DNA of 64,000 nt from Xanthomonas sp. DAR 80977 (GCF_041240605.1 NZ_CP162487.1:1743001-1807000); one strand, 5' to 3'. Shown: positions 10,115-19,549, numbered from the stretch's first letter. Numbers and translations: made by a program. Notes: generated by a model from the sequence alone, not told the origin.

Positions 10115-10675
10115 TCAGCGCGCCGCGCGCAGCAGCGGCAGCGGATCGTAGGCGCCGCCTTCGGCGTAGACCCCGTAGTGCAGGTGCGGCGGCGTGCCGC
10201 GGGCATTGCCGCTGTCGCCGACTTCGCCCAGCGGGTCGCCGGCCTCGACCAGGTCGCCGACCTGCAGGCCGGGCGCCCAGTCCTGCAGATGCGCGTAGTA
10301 ATGGCGTTGCCGGGCCGGACCCATGACCCAGACCTGGCGGCCGCCGAGGCCGCGGTCGGCGACCGCGACGACGATGCCGCGGGTCGCCGACAGCACCGGC
10401 GTGCCGCGTTTGGCGAAGATGTCCACGCCGGCGTGCTGGCGATCGCGCCCGCGCGGCGCGCCGAAGGTGGCGGCGACGCGGCGCGGGTCCACGCCCTGCA
10501 CCGGCATGCGCAACGCGGTCGGCGGCGGTTGCCGCGCCAGTTCCCAGCCGACCCGCGCACGCAGCGCCCACGGCTGCTGCCAGGCCCACGCCAGCGCCAG
10601 GCCGGTGCTGGCCAGCAGCGCCACGCGCAGCATCCAACGGCGCAGCCGCCGCGCGGGCGAGGCTGGCGCGGTCAT
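10115..10675 (-). CDS. M23-family metallopeptidase (LytM-type), membrane-anchored
   Basis: A 186-residue protein with a basic N-terminus and one transmembrane segment (about 16-33), then a periplasmic M23 domain. Zinc ligands are seen in QHAGVDIF (H-x3-D) and in PPHLHYGVY (H-x-H), with YAHL between them as expected. M23 enzymes cut peptidoglycan cross-links; whether this one is active or a regulator of amidases is open, but all zinc ligands are kept. It is close to the upstream TerB-like gene (6-bp gap) and probably cotranscribed with it. Confidence 0.85.
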   Translation of the reverse strand: MTAPASPARRLRRWMLRVALLASTGLALAWAWQQPWALRARVGWELARQPPPTALRMPVQGVDPRRVAATFGAPRGRDRQHAGVDIFAKRGTPVLSATRGIVVAVADRGLGGRQVWVMGPARQRHYYAHLQDWAPGLQVGDLVEAGDPLGEVGDSGNARGTPPHLHYGVYAEGGAYDPLPLLRAAR

Positions 10676-10681
10676 CTGCGG

Positions 10682-11380
10682 CTAGTTGCCGTGTGCCGCG
10701 GCCTGCTGCTGCAGGTGCTGCTTCAATGCGTCGTCGATGCCGAGCTGGCGCGCCAGTTCGTCCAGGTAGCTGCGTTCCATGAAGCTCTGCTCGTCGGCGG
10801 CGAGCAGGCTGGCCAGGTACATCTCCGAGGCGATTTCCGGCGTGGTCGCGGCCTTCGCCACTTCGGCCGGGTCCAGCGGCTTCTCCAGTTCCGCGTGCAG
10901 CCAGCGTTGCACGTCGGCGTCGCCGTCGAGGCGGGTGAATTCGCCTTCGATCAGCTCGCGTTCGCGGGCGTCGATATGGCCGTCGGCCTTGGCCGCGGCG
11001 ACCAGCGCGCGCAGGATGGCCTGGCTGTGCTGTTCCACTTCCAGCGGCGGCAAGCGATCCAGGGTCTGCGGTTCCTCCGGCGCGGCGGCACCGAGCTGCT
11101 GGCGCTTGTAGTCGCCGTAGGCGCGGTAGGCCATGACCCCGAGCGCGGCCAGGCCGCCGTAGGTCGCCAGCTTGCGCGTGGTGCGGTTCTTGCCCAGCAG
11201 CAGGCCGAGCGCGCCGCCGCTCAGGGCGCCCTTGCCGAAGTCGGCGTTGAGCATGCCGCCGAGGCCGCCGCTCTTGGCGGAGGATCCCGCGGAGGCGGGC
11301 GTGCCGGTCTTGGCCATGGCCTGTCCGGCGGCGCCCTGCGCCGATTGCAGCAGTTGGTCGAGAAAGCCCTGTAGCTTCAT
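10682..11380 (-). CDS. TerB-like / DUF533 (YebE-type) inner-membrane protein
   Basis: A 232-residue protein with a glycine-rich hydrophobic segment (GGLGGMLNADFGKGALSGGA and LGGLAALGVMAYRAYGDYK, about 45-95) and a C-terminal helical domain containing AAAKADGHIDARERELIEGE, the acidic TerB-type metal-binding signature. This is the arrangement of DUF533/YebE. The ATG at 11380 is preceded by AGGAA at good spacing; nine upstream codons lack support. Function is unknown; YebE homologues are linked to envelope stress. Confidence 0.75.
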   Translation of the reverse strand: MKLQGFLDQLLQSAQGAAGQAMAKTGTPASAGSSAKSGGLGGMLNADFGKGALSGGALGLLLGKNRTTRKLATYGGLAALGVMAYRAYGDYKRQQLGAAAPEEPQTLDRLPPLEVEQHSQAILRALVAAAKADGHIDARERELIEGEFTRLDGDADVQRWLHAELEKPLDPAEVAKAATTPEIASEMYLASLLAADEQSFMERSYLDELARQLGIDDALKQHLQQQAAAHGN

Positions 11381-11468
11381 GCACGCATTCCTGTCGAGTG
11401 GAGGCACAGGTATAGCGGGCCTCGCCTTAGCGGCCTGTCAATCCGGCCGCAGGCGGCGGCGAGCGCGC

Positions 11469-11498
11469 AAAAAAAACGAGACGGCGTGGGCCGTCTCG
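11469..11498 (-). terminator. Rho-independent terminator of the HU gene
   Basis: On the minus strand, a 9-bp stem CGAGACGGC/GCCGTCTCG with loop CCAC is followed by eight T. It lies about 35 bp after the HU stop codon. Confidence 0.9.
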
Positions 11499-11531
11499 TC
11501 GGGTGTGCTTGCCTGGATCAGGCGTCGCTGC

Positions 11532-11930
11532 TCAGAGCGCGGCGTCCTTGAGCTTCTTCAGCGGGCGCACCTTCAGCTTGGTGGTGGCCGGCTTGGCGGC
11601 GAACCACTGCTCTTCCTTGGTGAACGGGTTGATGCCCTTGCGCTTCGGCTTGGCCGGCACGCTGACGGCGGTGATCTTGAGCAGGCCCGGCAGGGTGAAC
11701 GAACCGGCGCCCTTCTTGCTGACCGAGCCGGCCACGGCGTGCTCGAGCGAGGCGAGGACCGAACGCACGTCCTTGGCGACGACGCCGCTGGCTTCGACGA
11801 TGTGGGCGACGAGCGCCGACTTGCTCAGTGCTTCCTTGATCGGCTTGGGAGCGGCCGGCTTGGCGGCGGTCTTGGTGGCTACTTTCTTCGCTGCCTTTTT
11901 CGGGGCAGCCTTTTTCGCGGTCTTTGCCAT
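11532..11930 (-). CDS. HU-family DNA-binding protein with Lys/Ala-rich N-terminal tail
   Basis: A 132-residue nucleoid protein. Residues about 1-30 are almost only Lys, Ala, Pro and Thr (AKKAAPKKAAKKV...), like a histone H1 tail. A full HU fold follows, with SKSALVAHIVEASGV, the central GAGSFTLPGLLKITAV and the DNA-contacting arm KPKRKGINPFTKEE. The canonical arm and dimer core suggest sequence-independent DNA bending; the tail should add charge-driven binding. It is monocistronic with its own promoter and terminator. The start is fixed by the ATG before the basic tail, with the RBS-like AGGA seven bases upstream. Confidence 0.9.
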   Translation of the reverse strand: MAKTAKKAAPKKAAKKVATKTAAKPAAPKPIKEALSKSALVAHIVEASGVVAKDVRSVLASLEHAVAGSVSKKGAGSFTLPGLLKITAVSVPAKPKRKGINPFTKEEQWFAAKPATTKLKVRPLKKLKDAAL

Positions 11931-11990
11931 GATGTCCTGATTCCGTAAACGATAGGTGGTTGGGTCGCGCCGACCCCGTCGGCATGGCGA

Positions 11991-12019
11991 AATGTAGGGC
12001 ATGTGCTACGCCGCGCCAA
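11991..12019 (-). promoter_or_regulatory. Candidate sigma-70 promoter of the HU gene
   Basis: On the minus strand, TTGGCG (12019-12014) and TACATT (11996-11991) are spaced by 17 bp, about 60 bp upstream of the HU start. Confidence 0.55.
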
Positions 12020-12116
12020 TAGGTAAATCGCAAAAAGACGCGGAAAAAGCCTCCTGCATCGGTTTTTTCGAGGCGCCGGGGCGGCTCGCGGCGGGAAAGC
12101 GTCGGGCGCGGCCGGC

Positions 12117-14177
12117 TCATTCCTCCTCGGCGCGGCCCTGCCACGCCGCGACCAGGCGCTGCTGCAGCGCCGCCGGTGCGGCGTCGTAGTGGCTGAAATC
12201 CAGCGCGTAACGCCCCTGTCCGGCGGTCAGCGATTTCAGTTCCGCCGCATAGCCGTCCAGCTCCGACAGCGGGACCTGCGCGCGGATCACCACGTCGCTG
12301 CCGACCCGGTCGGTGCCGTGGATGCGCGCGCGCTTGGCGGCGAGCGCGCCGGTGACGTCGCCGGCCTGCGCCTCGGGAACGCTGATGTCCAGCGCGGCGA
12401 TGGGTTCCAGCAGCTGCGGCGACGCCTTGCCGATCGCGTCCAGGAAGGCCTTGCGGCCGGCGCTGACGAAGGCCGCTTCCTTGCTGTCGACCGCATGGTG
12501 GCGGCCATCCACCACCGTGACCTGCAGGTCCTGCAGCGGGAAACCGGCCAGCGCGCCGCTGGCCAGCACCTGGCGCACGCCTTTTTCCACCGCCGGCAGG
12601 AACTGCCCGGGAATGGCGCCGCCCTTGACCGCGTCGACGAAGGCGAAGCCGGCACCGCGCGGCAGCGGCGCGACCTGCAGGAACACCTCGCCGAACTGCC
12701 CGGCGCCGCCGCTCTGCTTCTTGTGCCGATGGTGGCCGTCGGCGCTGGCGGCGATGGTCTCGCGGTAGGCGATGCGCGGCGGGTGGGTGACGACCTCCAC
12801 CCCGTGGCGCTCGCGCAGGCGTTCCAGCATCACCCGCAGGTGCAGCTCGGACAGTCCGTGGATCAGCGTCTCGTTCAGCTCCTGCGCGTGTTCGACGCGG
12901 AATGCCGGATCCTCCTGCGCGAGCTTGTCCAGCGCCAGCGCGAGCTTCTGTTCCTGGCCGCGGCTGGCCGGGGCGATCGCCAGGGCGAACATGGCGCGCG
13001 GAAAATCGATCGGCGCCAGGTGCAGGCCGTCGGGCGCGGGGTGGTCGTGCAGCACCGCGTCGAAATGCACCGCCTCGACCTTGCCGATGGCGCCGATGTC
13101 GCCGGCCGGCAACTGCTCCACCGGCAGATGCTCCTTGCCGTGCAGGCGGTACAGGTGGCTGGCCTTGACCGGCTTGCGCGCGTCGTCGACCAGCAGCGGC
13201 ATCTCGCGCCGCAGCGTGCCCTGGTAGACGCGCAGCACGCCGAGCTTGCCGACGAAAGGATCGTTGACGATCTTGAAGACATCCGCGACCAGCGCCGCGT
13301 CCGGGTCGGGCGCGAGCGCAATCGGTTGCGGCGTGTCGGTGCCGGCGGCCACGAACGCTGGCGGATTGCCTTCGATGGGGCTGGGCAGCAGCCGCGCGGC
13401 GACCTCCAGCAGCGCGTCCACGCCGACCCCGCTGCGCGCGGACACGAACAGCACCGGGATCAGGTGGCCCTCGCGCAGGCACTGCTCGAACGCCGCATGC
13501 AGTTCCTCGGCGCGCACGCCGGCCTCGCCGCGCTCCAGATAGCGCTCCATCGTGCTGGCGTCGATCTCCACCACCTGGTCGATGATGCGCTGGTGCCAGT
13601 CGGCGACCGGGCCCAGGTCGCTGTCCTCGTCGTGCCCGGCGAAACAGTCGACCACGCGCGCGGCGCCGCCGGCCGGCAGGTTCACCGGCAGCACTTCGCT
13701 GCCGATCTCGCGGCGCAGCTGGTCCAGCAGCGCTGCGCAGTCCACCCCGTCCTGGTCGATCTTGTTGACCACGATCGCCCGGCACAGCCGGCGCTCGCCG
13801 GCGCGCTGCAGCAGGCGCCGGGTGCCGTGCTCGATCCCGCGCGCGGCGTCGACCACGATCAGCGCGGTCTCCACCACCGCCAGCGCCGACAGCGCGGCGC
13901 CGCGGAATTCCGGATAGCCGGGGGTGTCGATCAGGTTCAGGTGCAGACCGTCGCGGTCGATCGCGGCGATCGCGCTGTCGATCGAATGGCCACGGCTGCG
14001 TTCCAGCGGGTCGTGGTCGGACACGGTGTTGCCGCGTTCGATGCTGCCGGGCGCCTGCAGCGCGCCGCCGGCATGCAGCAACGCTTCGAACAGCGTGGTC
14101 TTGCCGCTGCCGGGGTGGCCGGCCAGGGCCAGGTTGCGGATGTCCTGGGTGCGGTAGCGCATGAGGCCGTTCTCCAT
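12117..14177 (-). CDS. EF-G-like translational GTPase (second-type elongation factor G)
   Basis: A 686-residue GTPase with the EF-G domain order. G1 is GHPGSGKTT (about 20-28), G3 DTPG (about 84-87) and G4 NKID (about 138-141); SARSGVGVD is typical of G5. Domains II-V follow, with VVTHPPRIAYRET and SGGAGQFGEVFLQV matching EF-G domain IV starts. It diverges from canonical EF-G and stands alone, away from rpsL/rpsG/tuf, so it is the EF-G-like paralogue often called fusA2, whose role is unsettled. MENGL (14177) or MRYRTQ (14162) may be the start. Confidence 0.82.
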   Translation of the reverse strand: MENGLMRYRTQDIRNLALAGHPGSGKTTLFEALLHAGGALQAPGSIERGNTVSDHDPLERSRGHSIDSAIAAIDRDGLHLNLIDTPGYPEFRGAALSALAVVETALIVVDAARGIEHGTRRLLQRAGERRLCRAIVVNKIDQDGVDCAALLDQLRREIGSEVLPVNLPAGGAARVVDCFAGHDEDSDLGPVADWHQRIIDQVVEIDASTMERYLERGEAGVRAEELHAAFEQCLREGHLIPVLFVSARSGVGVDALLEVAARLLPSPIEGNPPAFVAAGTDTPQPIALAPDPDAALVADVFKIVNDPFVGKLGVLRVYQGTLRREMPLLVDDARKPVKASHLYRLHGKEHLPVEQLPAGDIGAIGKVEAVHFDAVLHDHPAPDGLHLAPIDFPRAMFALAIAPASRGQEQKLALALDKLAQEDPAFRVEHAQELNETLIHGLSELHLRVMLERLRERHGVEVVTHPPRIAYRETIAASADGHHRHKKQSGGAGQFGEVFLQVAPLPRGAGFAFVDAVKGGAIPGQFLPAVEKGVRQVLASGALAGFPLQDLQVTVVDGRHHAVDSKEAAFVSAGRKAFLDAIGKASPQLLEPIAALDISVPEAQAGDVTGALAAKRARIHGTDRVGSDVVIRAQVPLSELDGYAAELKSLTAGQGRYALDFSHYDAAPAALQQRLVAAWQGRAEEE

Positions 14178-14352
14178 GACGCCGGATCGAAGGCCGTCAC
14201 GGAGGTCCCATGGAGCTGCCGCTGGAGCGGCCGGGGCGCATGGCGGAGCGCCACTGTAGCGCGCACGGCGGCAACGGCGCGCGCTGCGCCGCACAAGTCC
14301 GTAACGGATCCTGGTCTATGGTGCCCGCCTCATCCACCGACAGGAGCACAGC

Positions 14353-14784
14353 ATGGGCATTTCGCGTCACGCCACCGCACATTGGGAAGGCGATCTCAAG
14401 ACCGGCAAGGGCCAGCTGAGCACGCCGCAGAGCGGGCTGCTGGAGAACACCCGCTATGCCTTCAGCAGCCGCTTCGGCGACGAGAAGGGCACCAACCCGG
14501 AAGAGCTGATCGCCGCCGCGCATGCCGGCTGCTTCACCATGGCGTTGTCGGCCAAGCTCAGCGAGGCGGGTTTCCCGCCGACCGCGCTGGACACGCGCGC
14601 CGAGGTCGACCTGTCGATGGAAGGCGGTCCGCAGCTGTCGCAGATCCGGCTCAAGGTCAAGGCCGTGGTCCCGAACATCGAGGCCGCGCAGTTCCGCGCG
14701 CTGGCGGACGACGCCAAGCAGAATTGCCCGGTGTCCAAGGCGCTGAGCGCGGTGCCGATCAGCCTGGAAGCGGAACTGGGCTGA
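14353..14784 (+). CDS. osmC: OsmC-family organic peroxide reductase
   Basis: A 143-residue thiol peroxidase that reduces organic hydroperoxides in the cytosol. The two redox cysteines are present: C60 in AAAHAGCFTMAL and C125 in QNCPVSKAL. NPEELIAAAHAGC is the OsmC rather than the Ohr version of the motif. The N-terminal ATAHWEGDLKTGKG is also typical of OsmC. The gene is monocistronic, transcribed away from the EF-G paralogue and closed by a strong terminator. Confidence 0.9.
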   Translation: MGISRHATAHWEGDLKTGKGQLSTPQSGLLENTRYAFSSRFGDEKGTNPEELIAAAHAGCFTMALSAKLSEAGFPPTALDTRAEVDLSMEGGPQLSQIRLKVKAVVPNIEAAQFRALADDAKQNCPVSKALSAVPISLEAELG

Positions 14785-14834
14785 GCGCGCCGCCTGGCGC
14801 GTGTCGCCAGGCTCGCGGCGCAACACCGCATCGA

Positions 14835-14870
14835 GCCGCGCCTGCACCAGTGGCAGGCGCGGCTTTTTTT
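14835..14870 (+). terminator. Rho-independent terminator after osmC
   Basis: An 11-bp perfect stem GCCGCGCCTGC/GCAGGCGCGGC with a 7-base loop, followed by seven T. Confidence 0.92.
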
Positions 14871-15048
14871 GCGCAGTGCGTTGGGAGCGGTTTCAGCTGC
14901 GTCGCCTGCCGGGCCAGATGTTCGCCCGCCTCCGGCAACAGCTGTCGCCGCGCTAAACAGTCTCCGCCGAGCGGTCCCAATTCAGTCTTGTTTCACCGGC
15001 GCGGACCGAGCATGCGGTTGCGCGATCCACGCGCCTGGAACCTTCGAC

Positions 15049-15672
15049 ATGAACAAGCTCTCGACCCGTCTTCTGACCGCCGCGCTCGCCGTGGGCGTGG
15101 TCGGTTCCGCCGCTGCGCAGGACTACGGCCGCTACGACGACTATCGCGACCGCGGCTACCCGAGCAGCGGCAGCTACGAGTACGCGCGCGTGGTCCGCGC
15201 CGATCCGATCCTGGTGCACGTGCGCGGCCCGCGCGAGACCACCGAGCGCTGCTACGAACATCCGGCCTCCGGCGGATATGTGGAGAACGGCTACGGCGGC
15301 GGCTACTACAACGGCAGCGACGGCTACCGCGGCACCGATGGCGGACGCAGCGCGGCCACGGTGGTCGGCGGCATCGCCGGTGCGCTGCTGGGCAGCCGCG
15401 TCGGCGGCGGCAGCGGGCGCTTCGTCGGCACCGCGGTCGGCACCATGGTCGGCGGCCTGGCAGGGCGCTCGATCTACGACAGCAATGCGCGGACCACGGT
15501 GCAGACCGGCTCGGTCAGCGTCTGCGAACCGGTCGCCTACCGCAACGACAGCTACGACCGGGTGGACGGCTATGACGTGACCTACGAGTACGGCGGCCGC
15601 TATTACCACACCCGCAGCGCGCAGCCTCCGGGCGACCGCATCCGCGTCCGAGTGGACGTGCTGCCCGACTGA
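15049..15672 (+). CDS. Glycine-zipper 2TM outer-membrane/periplasmic protein
   Basis: A 207-residue exported protein. A signal peptide is obvious (hydrophobic 8-22, cleavage about AAA|QDY). A Tyr/Gly/Asp-rich middle precedes a glycine zipper (AATVVGGIAGALLGSRVGGG ... FVGTAVGTMVGGLAGRSIYD, about 101-143), the 17-kDa surface antigen type, and a C-terminal Tyr-rich domain with YEYGGRYYHTR. Such proteins sit in the outer membrane or periplasm; here no lipobox is present. Function is unknown. Confidence 0.8.
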   Translation: MNKLSTRLLTAALAVGVVGSAAAQDYGRYDDYRDRGYPSSGSYEYARVVRADPILVHVRGPRETTERCYEHPASGGYVENGYGGGYYNGSDGYRGTDGGRSAATVVGGIAGALLGSRVGGGSGRFVGTAVGTMVGGLAGRSIYDSNARTTVQTGSVSVCEPVAYRNDSYDRVDGYDVTYEYGGRYYHTRSAQPPGDRIRVRVDVLPD

Positions 15673-15799
15673 TCGGCACTGGGCGCCTCGGGTGAGGCGT
15701 CCGCGACAACCGGCCGCGGTCGCCTTGACGGCCGCGGCCGGTCAATGACCACCAAGGGCGCCTGTCGCTGCCGAGACGGACCGGCGCTCGGTCCGCAGC

Positions 15800-16678
15800 T
15801 CAGCGCCAGTCGATGGATCCGTCGATCACCGTCTGCACCTGGCCGCCGGACCAGACCTCGCCGGCGCTGTCCACGCTCAGGGTCAGCAAGGCGTCGTGGC
15901 CGACCTCGCGGCCCTGGCTGACCACGTAGCGGCCGTCGCGGCCGGGCAGGGCGGCGCGATGGTCCAGCCACGCCGCGAGCACCGCGTTGGCCGCGCCCGA
16001 GGCCGCGTCCTCGAAGCGGCGGCCGTTGCCGACGAATGCGCGCACCGCCAGGTCGTAGGCCTGGCCGCTGGCCCGCGCATAGGCGAACACGCCCATGCTG
16101 GCGGTGCTTTCGGCCAGCGCGGCGATCGCCTCCCAGTCCGGCGCCAGGCCGCGCAGCGTGGCCTCGTCGGCGATTTCGACCAGCCACCAGCAGCGGCCGC
16201 CGTCCATGCGCACCGGCGGCTGCGCGCCCAGCGTCCAGCCGGCCAGCGCGGCGGCCAGGCGCGGATCGGCGGCGTCGGCGATTTCCGCCACCTGCGCGCG
16301 CGGGGTGCGGATCGCGATGCTGCGCACGCCGGCATCCACGTCCACCCGCAGCGGCAGCAGCCCGGCGATGCCTTCCTGCACCAGCAGGCCGTCCCTGGGC
16401 GCGGCGACGCCGGCGTGCAGCACCGCGTGCGCGGTGCCGACGCTGGGGTGGCCGGCGAAAGGCACCTCCTTCTGCGGACTGAATATGCGGATGCCGTAGC
16501 TGGCGCCGGGCTGGGTGGCCGGGACCACGAAGGTGGTTTCCGGCAGCCGCGTCCAGCGCGCGATCGCCTGCATGGCGGCGGCGTCCAGCCCCTGCGCGTC
16601 CAGCACCACGGCCAGCGGGTTGCCGGCGCCGGGGCGCGGGGAGAACACATCCAGTTGCAGGAAACGGCGCAGGGTCAT
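15800..16678 (-). CDS. PhzF-family isomerase-like protein
   Basis: A 292-residue cytosolic protein with the duplicated PhzF fold. The catalytic glutamate is in RLPETTFVVP, FAGHPSVGTAHAV marks the first half, and FEDAASGAANAVLAAW is the second-half signature. The family includes phenazine-pathway isomerases but most members are of unknown substrate. No phenazine genes are nearby, so a phenazine role is unlikely. It faces away from the lysC/lysA fusion. Confidence 0.87.
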   Translation of the reverse strand: MTLRRFLQLDVFSPRPGAGNPLAVVLDAQGLDAAAMQAIARWTRLPETTFVVPATQPGASYGIRIFSPQKEVPFAGHPSVGTAHAVLHAGVAAPRDGLLVQEGIAGLLPLRVDVDAGVRSIAIRTPRAQVAEIADAADPRLAAALAGWTLGAQPPVRMDGGRCWWLVEIADEATLRGLAPDWEAIAALAESTASMGVFAYARASGQAYDLAVRAFVGNGRRFEDAASGAANAVLAAWLDHRAALPGRDGRYVVSQGREVGHDALLTLSVDSAGEVWSGGQVQTVIDGSIDWR

Positions 16679-16852
16679 GGCAGGGCACTCGCAAGTGGGG
16701 GCGCGCAGCTTAGCAACCGCGGCGCGCACGCACGACGCGCCGGCGCACGCGGGCTTTCCCGGCAAGCGCCAGGGACGCCGCGCTTGGCATAGAATCGCAG
16801 GTTCCGCCCGGCGTTCCGGGCCTCTTTCCCTCCACCAGACCCCACACACGAA

Positions 16853-19462
16853 ATGTCCTCTTCCCCCCACGTCGATCGTTGGATCGTCCTCAAGTTCGGC
16901 GGCACCTCGGTGTCGCGTCGTCATCGCTGGGACACGATCGGGAAGCTGGCGAAAAAACGCGCCGACGAGACCGGCGCGCGGGTGCTGGTGGTGGTGTCGG
17001 CGCTGTCGGGGGTGACCAACGAGCTGACCGCGATCGCCGACGGCAGCGCCGACAGCGCGCAGCGCGTGGCCGCGCTGGAGCAGCGCCATCGCGACTTCCT
17101 GGGCGAACTGGAACTGGACGCGGACAGCGTGCTCGGCGAGCGCCTGGCGGCGCTGCGCGGATTGCTCGAAGACCCGCGCGCGGCCAGCCGCACGCTGGAC
17201 TGGCAGGCCGAGGTGCTGGGCCAGGGCGAATTGCTGTCCTCGACGCTGGGCGCGGCCTACCTGCGCGCCAGCGGCCTGGATTTCGGCTGGATGGACGCGC
17301 GCCAGTGGCTGGACGCGCTGCCGCCGCAGCCGAACCAGAGCGAATGGTCCAAGCGCCTGTCGGTGTCGTGCCAGTGGCAATCCGACGGCGCCTGGCGCGA
17401 GCGCTTCGTCGCCCAGCCGGCGCGGATGCTGATCACCCAGGGCTTCATCTCGCGGCACCAGGACGGCGGCACCGCGATCCTCGGCCGCGGCGGCTCGGAC
17501 ACCTCGGCCGCGTACTTCGGCGCGCTGCTCGGCGCCAGCCGGGTGGAGATCTGGACCGACGTGCCGGGCATGTTCAGCGCCAACCCGCGCGAAGTGCCGG
17601 ACGCGCGCCTGCTGACCCGGCTGGACTATTACGAGGCGCAGGAAATCGCCACCACCGGCGCCAAGGTGCTGCACCCGCGCTCGATCAAGCCGTGCCGCGA
17701 CGGCGGCGTGCCGATGGCGATCCTGGACACCGAGCGCCCCGAGCTGCCCGGCACCAGCATCGACGGCAATGCGCGCACCGTACCCGGGGTCAAGGCGATC
17801 AGCCGCCGCAACGGCATCGTGCTGGTGTCGATGGAAGGCATCGGCATGTGGCAGCAGGTCGGCTTCCTGGCCGACGTGTTCGCGCGCTTCGCCAAGCACG
17901 GCCTGTCGGTGGACCTGATCGGTTCGGCCGAGACCAACGTCACCGTGTCGCTGGACCCGAGCGAGAACCTGGTCAACACCGACGTGCTGGCGGCGCTGTC
18001 GGCCGACCTGGCGGAGATCTGCCGGGTCAAGATCATCGTGCCGTGCGCGGCGATCACCCTGGTCGGGCGCGGCATGCGCTCGCTGCTGCACAAGCTCTCG
18101 GACGTGTGGGCCACGTTCGGCAAGGAGCGCGTGCACATGATCTCGCAGTCGTCCAACGACCTGAACCTGACCTTCGTCATCGACGAGGCCGACGCCGATG
18201 GCCTGTTGCCGATCCTGCACGCCGAGCTGATCGACAGCGGCGCGATGCCGGTAGAGGAGACCGAGGTGTTCGGCCCGCGCTGGCGCGAGATCACCGGCAG
18301 CGTGCGCGCGCGGTCGACGCCGTGGTGGCATGCGCAGCGCGAGCACCTGCTGCGCCTGGCCGACGCCGGCACGCCGCGCTACGTCTACCACCTGCCGACG
18401 CTGCGCGCGCGCGCCCGCGCGCTCAAGGCGATCGCGCCGATCGACCAGCGCTACTACGCGATCAAGGCCAATTCGCACCCGGCGATCCTGGAGGCGCTGG
18501 TCGCCGAGGATTTCGGCCTGGAATGCGTGTCGCACGGCGAACTGCAGCGGGTGTTCAACACCTTGCCGGAGCTGTCGCCGCGGCGCGTGCTGTTCACCCC
18601 CAGCTTCGCGCCGAAGGCCGAATACGAAGCCGCGTTCGCGCTGGGCGTGACCGTCACCGTGGACAACGTCGAGCTGCTGCAGCGCTGGCCGGAGCTGTTC
18701 CGCGGCCGCAGCCTGTGGCTGCGCATCGACCTGGGCCATGGCGACGGCCACCACGAGAAGGTCAACACCGGCGGCAAGGCCTCCAAGTTCGGCCTGTCGG
18801 CGACGCGGGTGGACGAATTCGTCGAGGCCGCGCGCGCGCTGGACATCCGCATCGTCGGCCTGCACGCGCACCTGGGCAGCGGCGTGGAGACCGCGCAGCA
18901 CTGGCGGCGGATGTGCGACGAACTGGCCGGCTTCGCGCGCCGCATCGGCAGCGTGGAGGTCATCGACATCGGCGGCGGCCTGCCGATCCCGTACAGCGCC
19001 GACGACGAGCCGTTCGACCTGGACGCGTGGGCGCAGGGCCTGGCCGAGGTCAAGTCGGTGCATCCGGCGTTCCGCCTGGCGATCGAGCCGGGCCGCTACC
19101 TGGTCGCCGAATGCGGCGTGCTGCTGACCCGCGCCACCCAGGTGGTCGAGAAGGACGGCATCCGCCGCGTCGGCCTGGACGCGGGCATGAACGCGTTGAT
19201 CCGCCCGGCGCTGTACGACGCCTGGCACGACGTGGCCAACCTGAGCCGGCTGGACCGCGACGCCGATGCGGTGTTCGACGTGGTCGGGCCGATCTGCGAG
19301 TCCAGCGACGTGTTCGGCAAGCGCCGCCGCCTGCCGGCCGCCACCGCGGCGGACGACGTGATGCTGATCGACGACGCCGGCGCCTACGGCTACGCGATGG
19401 CCAGCACCTACAACCAGCGCGAGCTGCCGCGGGAGGACGTGATCGATGCGCCTGCCGCCTGA
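16853..19462 (+). CDS. Bifunctional aspartate kinase / diaminopimelate decarboxylase
   Basis: An 869-residue fusion joining the first and last enzymes of the lysine branch. The aspartokinase half (about 1-470) begins WIVLKFGGTSVS, with a central GRGGSDTSAAYFGALL and ACT-type regulatory repeats (SMEGIGMWQQVGFLADV, ITLVGRGMRSLLHKLSDV). The decarboxylase half (about 490-869) has the PLP lysine K538 in YYAIKANSHP, EVIDIGGGLPIPY, the EPGRYLVAECG motif and CESSDVFGKRR. This fusion is known from Xanthomonas and relatives. ACT repeats suggest lysine feedback. murL follows after 87 bp on the same strand, so the diaminopimelate and D-glutamate supply for peptidoglycan are neighbours. Confidence 0.96.
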   Translation: MSSSPHVDRWIVLKFGGTSVSRRHRWDTIGKLAKKRADETGARVLVVVSALSGVTNELTAIADGSADSAQRVAALEQRHRDFLGELELDADSVLGERLAALRGLLEDPRAASRTLDWQAEVLGQGELLSSTLGAAYLRASGLDFGWMDARQWLDALPPQPNQSEWSKRLSVSCQWQSDGAWRERFVAQPARMLITQGFISRHQDGGTAILGRGGSDTSAAYFGALLGASRVEIWTDVPGMFSANPREVPDARLLTRLDYYEAQEIATTGAKVLHPRSIKPCRDGGVPMAILDTERPELPGTSIDGNARTVPGVKAISRRNGIVLVSMEGIGMWQQVGFLADVFARFAKHGLSVDLIGSAETNVTVSLDPSENLVNTDVLAALSADLAEICRVKIIVPCAAITLVGRGMRSLLHKLSDVWATFGKERVHMISQSSNDLNLTFVIDEADADGLLPILHAELIDSGAMPVEETEVFGPRWREITGSVRARSTPWWHAQREHLLRLADAGTPRYVYHLPTLRARARALKAIAPIDQRYYAIKANSHPAILEALVAEDFGLECVSHGELQRVFNTLPELSPRRVLFTPSFAPKAEYEAAFALGVTVTVDNVELLQRWPELFRGRSLWLRIDLGHGDGHHEKVNTGGKASKFGLSATRVDEFVEAARALDIRIVGLHAHLGSGVETAQHWRRMCDELAGFARRIGSVEVIDIGGGLPIPYSADDEPFDLDAWAQGLAEVKSVHPAFRLAIEPGRYLVAECGVLLTRATQVVEKDGIRRVGLDAGMNALIRPALYDAWHDVANLSRLDRDADAVFDVVGPICESSDVFGKRRRLPAATAADDVMLIDDAGAYGYAMASTYNQRELPREDVIDAPAA

Positions 19463-19549
19463 GACCCGCCTTCTCGCGCCGCCGCGCGCACCGCGACCGG
19501 CCCGCCGCGCTTCGGCGCGAATGCCGGTGCGCCCGCTTCCGGATATGCC

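Noticed and set aside
12045..12080. Terminator for the EF-G-like gene (GCCTC...GAGGC with A/T runs).
   Set aside because: Only five base pairs with a loop of about 16 bases; too weak to list as a feature.
15700..15760. GC-rich inverted repeat after the glycine-zipper gene as a terminator.
   Set aside because: The GGCCGCGG repeats can pair in several ways and there is no T tract; not decisive.
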